Source: Planctomycetota bacterium (GTDB lineage Bacteria; Planctomycetota; Planctomycetia; Pirellulales; Thermoguttaceae). Taken from it: a stretch of 17,974 nt of DNA. Every line of letters starts with the position of its first letter. The stretch's first letter is position 1. Positions 13,078 through 17,974 of the stretch are shown piece after piece. The position numbers were made by a program, and so were the translations under genes. Under the pieces are notes generated by a model. That model did not search any database and had not been told where the DNA came from. It saw only the letters and a list, made by a program, of their open reading frames with translations. The stretch spans positions 1 through 17,974 of the forward strand of contig JABMRP010001332.1 in the NCBI GenBank assembly GCA_013202535.1, in the 5' to 3' direction.

Positions 13078-14748
13078 TCAATCCTTTCCATTGTCAAAAA
13101 GATCGGCCACCAGTCCGGCGGCCAACGTAGCCGCCTTGGTCGCCTGCCATTGCGTCAGTTCAATCGAAAGATACGCCGGGTTCGTGGCCAGCAGCTCCCG
13201 CAGACTGGCCAGCGAGGTTCCAGCGTATTGTTCGGCCCTGGTCTGGGTGATGTCCCCAGCATGTCGCCCGGTCAGCGTGCTTGCGGCGGCACAGATCGGC
13301 CGCCAGGCGGCCGCGGCGTATTGACACTGGCCGCCATAGAACGAATCGAGCCAGACACCGAACGCAGCGGCCTTGCCGTCGTACCGCTTCGCCGCCGCCG
13401 CTACGGCCTTGCATTCCTTGGTCACGATCCGCTGCGACGCCTCGGTGGCCAGCGCCACCAACGTCGCCCGCTGCCGTGCCGTCTCGTCATCATCATCGTC
13501 GCCGTCATCGCGCTGCGGCGGGAACGGCCGGGCCACGGGGATCGGTGCCGGCGGCTTCACGGCCTGCTCCAGCGGAATCAAGTCCTTGGTGACGAACCGC
13601 ACGTCGCCCGCGGGCCCGATCCCGTTCCGATCCTCCAGCCGCAGCCAATCGTTGACCGACAGGCCGCAGCGGAGCATCTTCTGATAATACGTGGAGCGTG
13701 CGGCCAGATCGCCACGGACGAGTCCTTCGAGGTTGTGTTTGAGGTAGTATGGTGTGCCTCCAAGGAACTTCGCGCCGACGGCCTGTTCCAACCGCACGCA
13801 CCACGGAACCAGGGAATCCGTCCTCCAATCCATGTTTTTCTGTTCGACGTTGCTGAACGTCGACCGGGTATCGTCGTGTATCTTCGACGGGGGCACGTCG
13901 AAGATCCCGCAAATCTCGACACGCTGGAACTGCCGGCTTTCGAGAAACTGCGCGTCTTTCAACGGCATCCCGATTGTGGTCGCCTCCGTCCCCTCTTCCA
14001 GCAGCGCCGTCCGGTAGCTCTTGCCCGGCGTCATAAAGTCTTCGTTCCACTTGGCGAGCACCTCGCGGGCAGCGTCCTCGCTCAACTCGGGCGCATCGAC
14101 TGGCCGCTTCAGCACCACGCCGGGGATCGCCGAGTTGCCGTAAAAGCTGGCCCCGTGCTTCGTGGCCGCCATGCCCATGGCCACCGTCGTCCGCTGGTAG
14201 CCGATCACCGAGAACCCGACGATACCGTTCAGCGACAGCCCGGGGACATGCAACACCTGGGCCGGGGTCAGCATCCTGTCCGGATCTGACTGGGGCCTGT
14301 ATTCGTATTCCAGCTTCCGCGTCTCGCGCGACCGAACCGGGTGCATGTAACGGCTGTAGAGTGGGATCAGGCCGGCGGGGCGGCCACGGTTTGTCGTCAG
14401 GGTTTCCGCGTAACCGTTCCCCCATAGCATGAGGTTCGCCAGTATCGCCTCGCGTCCAGCCAGGGCCAGCGTCTCTTCGTTGAACCGCACGGTCCAGACC
14501 TCGTTCAGCCAATGCTCGGGCCGCTCGATTCGCTGGTCGCCGCGGCGTTCGTAGACGCGGGCCGGCAGCGTGGCCAGCGTCTTGGCCAGCTTGTTGACAC
14601 AGGCAAACACAGTGGCATACGTCAGCGAGCTGTCTTCGTTCACTGCCACGCCCGCCACGGTCGGCCCGGCACGCGGCGTATACCAGTAGTCGTGATCCGG
14701 CGGATAACTCGCCCGTGTCGATGCCATCGCCTCGATTGTCGCGAACAT
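13078..14748 (-). CDS. Portal protein, HK97 family, with long C-terminal extension (556 aa)
   Basis: ATG at 14748, TGA at 13080-13078. The core from about residue 36 to 400 shows the HK97-portal signature: SSLTYATVFACVNKLAKTLATLPARVYERRG, NLMLWGNGYAETLTTNRGRPAGLIPLYSRYMHPV, LTPAQVLHVPGLSLNGIVGFSVI, AATKHGASFYGNSAIPGVVL, KDAQFLESRQFQRVEICGIFDVPPSKI and TFSNVEQKNMDW. The portal ring is the DNA entry channel on one capsid vertex and binds the terminase. The protein is longer than the ~400-450 aa usual for the family: after a Pro-rich linker and an acidic run at 413-423 (RDDGDDDDDET) there are about 135 residues of Ala-rich helical sequence. The next gene upstream ends 2 nt before this start. Confidence 0.96.
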   Translation of the reverse strand: MFATIEAMASTRASYPPDHDYWYTPRAGPTVAGVAVNEDSSLTYATVFACVNKLAKTLATLPARVYERRGDQRIERPEHWLNEVWTVRFNEETLALAGREAILANLMLWGNGYAETLTTNRGRPAGLIPLYSRYMHPVRSRETRKLEYEYRPQSDPDRMLTPAQVLHVPGLSLNGIVGFSVIGYQRTTVAMGMAATKHGASFYGNSAIPGVVLKRPVDAPELSEDAAREVLAKWNEDFMTPGKSYRTALLEEGTEATTIGMPLKDAQFLESRQFQRVEICGIFDVPPSKIHDDTRSTFSNVEQKNMDWRTDSLVPWCVRLEQAVGAKFLGGTPYYLKHNLEGLVRGDLAARSTYYQKMLRCGLSVNDWLRLEDRNGIGPAGDVRFVTKDLIPLEQAVKPPAPIPVARPFPPQRDDGDDDDDETARQRATLVALATEASQRIVTKECKAVAAAAKRYDGKAAAFGVWLDSFYGGQCQYAAAAWRPICAAASTLTGRHAGDITQTRAEQYAGTSLASLRELLATNPAYLSIELTQWQATKAATLAAGLVADLFDNGKD

Positions 14749-14750
14749 GC

Positions 14751-15101
14751 TTACCCCTTCCGCTTCCGGTTCCGTGTATGGTTTCCGCCTGCCCGGACGA
14801 GGCCGGCGATCAGCGGGTCAAGTACGAACACACCGCCCAGCACGATCAGGCACAGTGACGGGCTGATCCACCAGCAGCCGACGCCCACCGCCGCCAGTCC
14901 TGCCGAGGGCATCACATAACGCCGCCAGCGCCCGGCTGTTTTCGCAGCGGTGCCGGTTTCCAGCGCCGACAGCACCATGGCAAGCTGTTGGACGAACGCC
15001 CGGTCCTGTTCGGCCTGCTGGGCAATCCGGTCCAGCGCCCGCTGTACGACCGGGTCGATCTCGGTCTGCAAGTCCAGCGGTCTGTCGGTTAGTTCTTGCA
15101 T
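14751..15101 (-). CDS. Small two-helix membrane protein between terminase and portal (116 aa)
   Basis: ATG at 15101 lies within the end of the previous gene (13-nt overlap); TAA at 14753-14751. Residues 1-55 are charged and helical (VVQRALDRIAQQAEQDRAFVQQLAMVLSALE), perhaps a coiled coil. Two hydrophobic segments follow, about residues 62-80 (YVMPSAGLAAVGVGCWWIS) and 82-102 (LCLIVLGGVFVLDPLIAGLV), then a strongly basic tail (NHTRNRKRKG) that should stay in the cytoplasm. The hairpin topology with basic tail recalls small holin-like proteins, but the site, within the packaging genes, and lack of an endolysin nearby make a holin only a possibility. I recognise no specific family. Confidence 0.8.
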   Translation of the reverse strand: MQELTDRPLDLQTEIDPVVQRALDRIAQQAEQDRAFVQQLAMVLSALETGTAAKTAGRWRRYVMPSAGLAAVGVGCWWISPSLCLIVLGGVFVLDPLIAGLVRAGGNHTRNRKRKG

Positions 15102-15280
15102 CGTATGCTTTCCAGTGTTCTCGCTAACTGCTCCTTTTCCGCCAAGGCCGTATCCAAAACGCCGATAACATGCAGCAACACGTCAGGCGTCCAGTCACCC
15201 TCCAGGAACCGACACACCAGGCACTCGTCGTCGCCCGGGTTGCACAGCAGCACCGTCGATTTCCACATCGGTTCGTTCAT
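15089..15280 (-). CDS. Small Cys-containing protein downstream of large terminase (63 aa)
   Basis: ATG at 15280 overlaps the large-terminase stop by 4 nt (ATGA), and the end overlaps the next gene by 13 nt, so it is translated in a tightly coupled series. It contains CNPGDDECLVC (Cys at about residues 13, 20 and 23), which with Cys61 could form a metal site, although spacing is not that of a known zinc finger. The second half is helical (LLHVIGVLDTALAEKEQLARTLESIRC). No family is recognised. The tight coupling on both sides is the main evidence that it is real. Confidence 0.72.
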   Translation of the reverse strand: MNEPMWKSTVLLCNPGDDECLVCRFLEGDWTPDVLLHVIGVLDTALAEKEQLARTLESIRCKN

Positions 15281-16950
15281 CCCACCACCAGCCCCCTCGT
15301 TTCGTAGACCGACCGCCGCTTGACCGGCGCCTGCATGGCCATACCGACCGACATAATGGCCGCCACCATGCCGTCGATCTTCTCCCAGGAGTGCTCCTTG
15401 TCCGGGCGGATGTTGTCCGAGGCGTCCTTCTTGGCGGCCAGGTTATTGGCGTTCCACCGCAGCACGGGGTTGCCGCCGTGGCACAGCTCGCCACCCAGCA
15501 CCAGCCGCATGACGTGCTTCATCGGCTCGTTCATCGAGTTGAACCCCTGCCGGAACTCGACGCACTCGAAGCCGTCCTCGTCGTGCAACTGCTGGCTGAT
15601 CGTCGAGGCGTTCCACGAGTCATAGGCGATCGCCTGAATCTTGTACTGCTTCCCCAGCTCGTTAATCCGGTGGCGAATATGCGAATAGACAATCCGGTTG
15701 CCCGGCGTCAGTTCCAGCAGCCCCGCCTTGGCCCACGTCAGGTACGGCTGCCGTTCCTTCCGCTGCCTCACCCCAGCCGTTTCTTCCGGACACCAGAACC
15801 AGGGCAGTAGGTGAAACTGCTCGCCCACCTTGAAGCACAGCACAAACGCCGCCATGTCGCTCACCGTTGCCAGGTCGAGTCCGCCCCAGCACGGCTGACC
15901 CAGCAACGCCTTGGCATCCACCGGCGTGTCGCACGCATCCCACGCCGCCATGGGCATCCAGCGGAACGCCTGCTCCGTGCGGAGGTTCAGGTGCAGCCGC
16001 TTGAACTCGTTCTCGAACTCCGGCTCCTCCTGCGCCCGCTGGCACTCGCGGGCCAGAGCTTCCTCCGAGATACTGACACCCAGGTTCGGATTCGCCTTTC
16101 GCCACACCTCGGGATCGGTCCAATCATCCGCTCGGTCGGCCTCGTAGATCACGGGAAGGAACGCGGGGTCGTGGCCCGGCTTATTGGGGTCGCCGCCGTT
16201 GTCCCGGACCGAGCTGGCGTAGTCGTGCTTCGTGTTGCATATCGAACCCTCGCGCTCGTAGTCGCTCGTTGTGAGGTGAATCAATAGCGGCTGCGGCTTG
16301 GATAGCTGCGATGTCGCCAGGGCATCGGTCAGTGCCCGGGTCCGCTGCGTGTGCAGTTCATCGTTGACGACCAGGTGTGCGTTGTACCCGTGCTTACTCC
16401 CTGCCTCGGCACTCAGCGCACGATAATGGGCGCCCCGTATCGGATGCCCCACGTTGATATCGCTTCTCTGCACGGTCGCATGGGCAGCCAGGTCGGCGTT
16501 GTGTCCTATCATCCCGGACACGACATGGAAGCACAGCCTCGCCTGATCCCGCTCACTTGCCGATGAGTAACATTGCGCACCACGCTCCCCATCCATGTAC
16601 ATCACCAGCACAACCAGAGCGGCGGCCAGCAGCGTCTTCCCATTCTTACGGGGGATGAAGATCAGACACTCGCGATACCGCCGCATACCATCCGGCCGGA
16701 GCCATCCCCATAGGTTGGCTACGATTGCCCTCTGCCAGGGCTCAAGCAGCATGGGTTGTCCGCCGTGGCCCCTATGCCAGTCTGTGACGTGGGAGCAGTA
16801 CCGCTCGATGAATGCCACGGCCGAAGCCGCCTTCTCCTCGTCGAACACGCAATCCCCGGCCTGCGCAAACGGATCGTAGCCGGGTATACCCGTTCGCACC
16901 AGCCGTTGCAGTTCGTAGTCAAGCGTAGCCGTTGCCACGTCATTCCGCAC
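15277..16950 (-). CDS. Terminase large subunit, Terminase_1 (HK97-type) family (557 aa)
   Basis: ATPase and nuclease that pumps DNA into the prohead. The Walker A-like loop is PRKNGKT (residues 100-106), Walker B is HLVVNDE (192-198), and a LTTSDYEREGS coupling motif follows at about 227-236. The RNase H-like nuclease domain begins near GGLDLATVSD (Asp359) and has a second acidic strand IAYDSWNA (Asp444), with a late KIDGMVAAI (Asp in the last helix). This order and the 557-aa length are normal for the family. The start is GTG 16950, 2 nt after a GGAGGGC sequence; a GTG four codons in has a longer 14-nt spacing, and no ATG fits. TGA at 15279-15277. The gene is 79 nt from the small ORF upstream, a gap holding a nested hairpin. 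Confidence 0.97.
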   Translation of the reverse strand: MRNDVATATLDYELQRLVRTGIPGYDPFAQAGDCVFDEEKAASAVAFIERYCSHVTDWHRGHGGQPMLLEPWQRAIVANLWGWLRPDGMRRYRECLIFIPRKNGKTLLAAALVVLVMYMDGERGAQCYSSASERDQARLCFHVVSGMIGHNADLAAHATVQRSDINVGHPIRGAHYRALSAEAGSKHGYNAHLVVNDELHTQRTRALTDALATSQLSKPQPLLIHLTTSDYEREGSICNTKHDYASSVRDNGGDPNKPGHDPAFLPVIYEADRADDWTDPEVWRKANPNLGVSISEEALARECQRAQEEPEFENEFKRLHLNLRTEQAFRWMPMAAWDACDTPVDAKALLGQPCWGGLDLATVSDMAAFVLCFKVGEQFHLLPWFWCPEETAGVRQRKERQPYLTWAKAGLLELTPGNRIVYSHIRHRINELGKQYKIQAIAYDSWNASTISQQLHDEDGFECVEFRQGFNSMNEPMKHVMRLVLGGELCHGGNPVLRWNANNLAAKKDASDNIRPDKEHSWEKIDGMVAAIMSVGMAMQAPVKRRSVYETRGLVVG

Positions 16951-16984
16951 GCCCTCCAGCCGGGCGGTTCCAGCGTTACATTCT

Positions 16985-17039
16985 AGCGGGCAGGCCGGCC
17001 GCTGGGTGCCGGCTTTTCAGTCGCTAAACCTAGCCCGCT
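16985..17039 (-). other. Nested inverted repeats in the gap before the large terminase
   Basis: An outer pair (AGCGGGC at 16985-16991 and GCCCGCT at 17033-17039) encloses an inner pair of GCCGGC repeats (16994-16999 and 17008-17013, 8-nt loop). The outer right arm overlaps the last codons and stop of the 61-aa gene. There is no T-run on either side, so it is not a standard terminator. Possible roles are control of terminase translation or a terminase recognition element; neither can be shown here. Confidence 0.45.
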
Positions 17040-17215
17040 GTTTTCTCTTCGGAATCGTCATCCTCAAAGATGGCAGCTATCGCATCCCCTATCGTCTTGG
17101 CACCGATCCTGTCCAGGCGATCAATCACGTCCTGAATTGGCGTTACCAGCACCGCCTTGACGCCCTCCGTGTCTCTCGCGTTACGCGGCTTCCCCTCCCA
17201 GCACATCGTTATCAT
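17030..17215 (-). CDS. Small acidic-tailed protein of unknown function (61 aa)
   Basis: ATG at 17215 with GGGGTGAG upstream; TAG at 17032-17030. The protein reads MITMCWEGKPRNARDTEGVKAVLVTP, then a helical section (IQDVIDRLDRIGAKTIGDAIAAIF) and an acidic end (EDDDSEEKTAG). It starts 20 nt after the stop of the next small gene and sits between the terminase subunits. No family is recognised. Its ribosome site and operon spacing support a real gene, but its small size leaves some doubt. Confidence 0.6.
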   Translation of the reverse strand: MITMCWEGKPRNARDTEGVKAVLVTPIQDVIDRLDRIGAKTIGDAIAAIFEDDDSEEKTAG

Positions 17216-17235
17216 CGCTCACCCCATTCCTGCGG

Positions 17236-17448
17236 TTACTGATCCGTCGGCGGCCACGCCTTCCGGTCTGCCTTTGCCTGCTCCCAGGCGTCGGCAAACA
17301 CCTCGGTGCTGGTTCCCAATGGAATGAACATCCAGCCGGCTGGTGTGCCACTTGGGTCGGCCCCAACGCGCACACCCAAGCCCTCGCCCATCGTCGCCAT
17401 GCCGCCGTGTTCCGCAAGATATTCTCGGTATGTTTGTCTCGCACCCAC
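17236..17448 (-). CDS. Small hypothetical protein between terminase subunits (70 aa)
   Basis: I choose GTG 17448, 19 nt after the small-terminase stop, because AAGGGG lies 6 nt before it; longer versions of the frame overlap the terminase gene. TAA/TGA-type stop at 17238-17236. The product begins MGARQTYREYLAEHGGMATMGEG, continues VRVGADPSGTPAGWMFIPLGTSTEVFADAWEQAKADRKAW and looks soluble and compact. I see no known motif. An alternative frame nearby (starting at 17444) gives a Trp/Arg-rich, unstructured product and is less likely. Confidence 0.6.
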   Translation of the reverse strand: MGARQTYREYLAEHGGMATMGEGLGVRVGADPSGTPAGWMFIPLGTSTEVFADAWEQAKADRKAWPPTDQ

Positions 17449-17467
17449 TATCGACCCCTTGTCCAGC

Positions 17468-17938
17468 TCACCCCACGATGTTGAATTTGTCCTGCTTGCT
17501 ATCCTCCGCCGGCACCACCAGCCCCAGCCGGGCACGGGCCAGGGGCGTCAACCCGAGTTCCGATTCCAGCTTGTCCATCCGGCTCGACAACATCTGCTCG
17601 GCGGTTGCGAATGCCGTGATGTACGGTTGGCCCGTCTTCTTTGACACGCTGACTGCCTGGCCACCCAGCTTCGCCAGCATCTCGGCGACCCCTTGATACC
17701 GCGACCACGTCAAGCAGTACCGCGCGATCACAGGCCCGTCCGTACGGGACAGCAGCCCGAGCGACTCCAGGTCCGAGCACACCTGCCCCCACGCCGCGGC
17801 CGCCAACGGATCCGCTTCCACGATCGACGGACACGCGGGCTGCCCGGGCAGACCCGCCGGCCCCACGCTTCCTGGCCGCCGGCCCGGATTCCCGGCCGCC
17901 TCATTCGCCGATCTGCTCTTTGGCAACGGTCCTGGCAT
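17468..17938 (-). CDS. Terminase small subunit, P27/Terminase_4 family (156 aa)
   Basis: ATG at 17938 with a strong AAGGAGAAGGGG run upstream; TGA at 17470-17468. The sequence follows the P27 pattern: MPGPLPKSRSANEAAGNPGRRP at the N-terminus, ADPLAAAAWGQVCSDLESLGLLSRTDGPVIARYCLTWSRYQGVAEMLAKLGG as the central helices, TGQPYITAFATAEQMLSSRMDKLESELGLTPLARARLG as the oligomerisation region ending in the G-L-T-P-x-x-R motif. It recognises phage DNA and loads the large subunit. The 36 nt to the window edge contain an 8-base C run on the plus strand and, in one minus frame, a WRGG-stop that could end an upstream gene (an HNH endonuclease is usual there), but too little is present to call one. Confidence 0.9.
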   Translation of the reverse strand: MPGPLPKSRSANEAAGNPGRRPGSVGPAGLPGQPACPSIVEADPLAAAAWGQVCSDLESLGLLSRTDGPVIARYCLTWSRYQGVAEMLAKLGGQAVSVSKKTGQPYITAFATAEQMLSSRMDKLESELGLTPLARARLGLVVPAEDSKQDKFNIVG

Positions 17939-17974
17939 CCCCTTCTCCTTGTCCTTAGGCTACCCCCCCCGCCA

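Noticed and set aside
13075..14289. 404-aa open frame on the plus strand across the portal gene
   Set aside because: Antisense to the portal with Arg/His/Gln-rich sequence and no motif; a GC-driven shadow.
17181..17444. 87-aa minus frame starting at 17444
   Set aside because: Trp/Arg/Pro-rich shadow; the overlapping GTG 17448 frame has better spacing to AAGGGG and a more protein-like composition.
17939..17974. End of an upstream gene (WRGG-stop) at the right edge
   Set aside because: Only a few codons, in a G-run, are inside the window; an HNH gene is common there but cannot be supported.

Overview
The window reads as the virion-morphogenesis half of a tailed-phage genome or prophage (siphovirus-like, HK97-type head), and every gene I can support lies on the minus strand. 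Read from the right edge to the left it follows the classic late-gene order: small terminase, two small ORFs, large terminase, two small ORFs, HK97-type portal, S49 (SppA-like) prohead protease, a small LexA-type winged-helix protein, HK97-fold major capsid protein, five head-accessory or fibre-like genes, phiE125 gp8-like connector, head-closure protein, HK97 gp10-like protein, DUF3168 tail terminator, two paralogous tail-tube-like proteins, lambda G/GT-type tail chaperone, tape measure, one unknown tail protein, and a large beta-solenoid protein that runs off the left edge. No integrase, lysis cassette, replication gene, tRNA, CRISPR array, insertion sequence or clear host gene is visible.

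The host cannot be proved from the sequence. GC content is high. The beta-helix and beta-solenoid accessory proteins (the 100-aa 'FRGLSTDTKPG' protein, the 307-aa right-handed beta-helix and the left-edge 490+ aa protein) resemble, from memory, proteins I associate with prophages and phage contigs of Planctomycetota. I treat that as an inference of moderate strength.

Region by region: 15.3-17.9 kb is DNA packaging. 12.2-15.3 kb is portal, protease and small accessory proteins. 10.4-12.2 kb holds the wHTH gene, a 236-bp non-coding leader with a strong RNA hairpin, and the capsid gene. 7.2-10.4 kb is an expanded block of five presumptive capsid-surface genes inserted between capsid and connector. 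5.3-7.2 kb is head-tail joining, with start/stop overlaps between several genes. 2.35-5.3 kb is tail tube, chaperone and tape measure. 1-2.35 kb holds tail-tip or fibre-like proteins. No stretch over 300 bp lacks a gene; the longest gap is 11770-12005.

The most striking point is a complete programmed -1 frameshift cassette at the end of the gpG-like chaperone gene: an in-phase A AAA AAC heptamer, the zero-frame stop immediately after it, a 6-nt spacer and a perfect 10-bp GC-rich stem. The -1 frame encodes a gpT-like domain and ends 20 nt inside the tape-measure gene. This reproduces the lambda G/GT arrangement. Other points worth a look are the LexA-like wHTH inside the head operon, the capsid leader hairpin, the paralogous tail-tube pair, the expanded head-decoration block and the ~16-residue beta-solenoid repeats.
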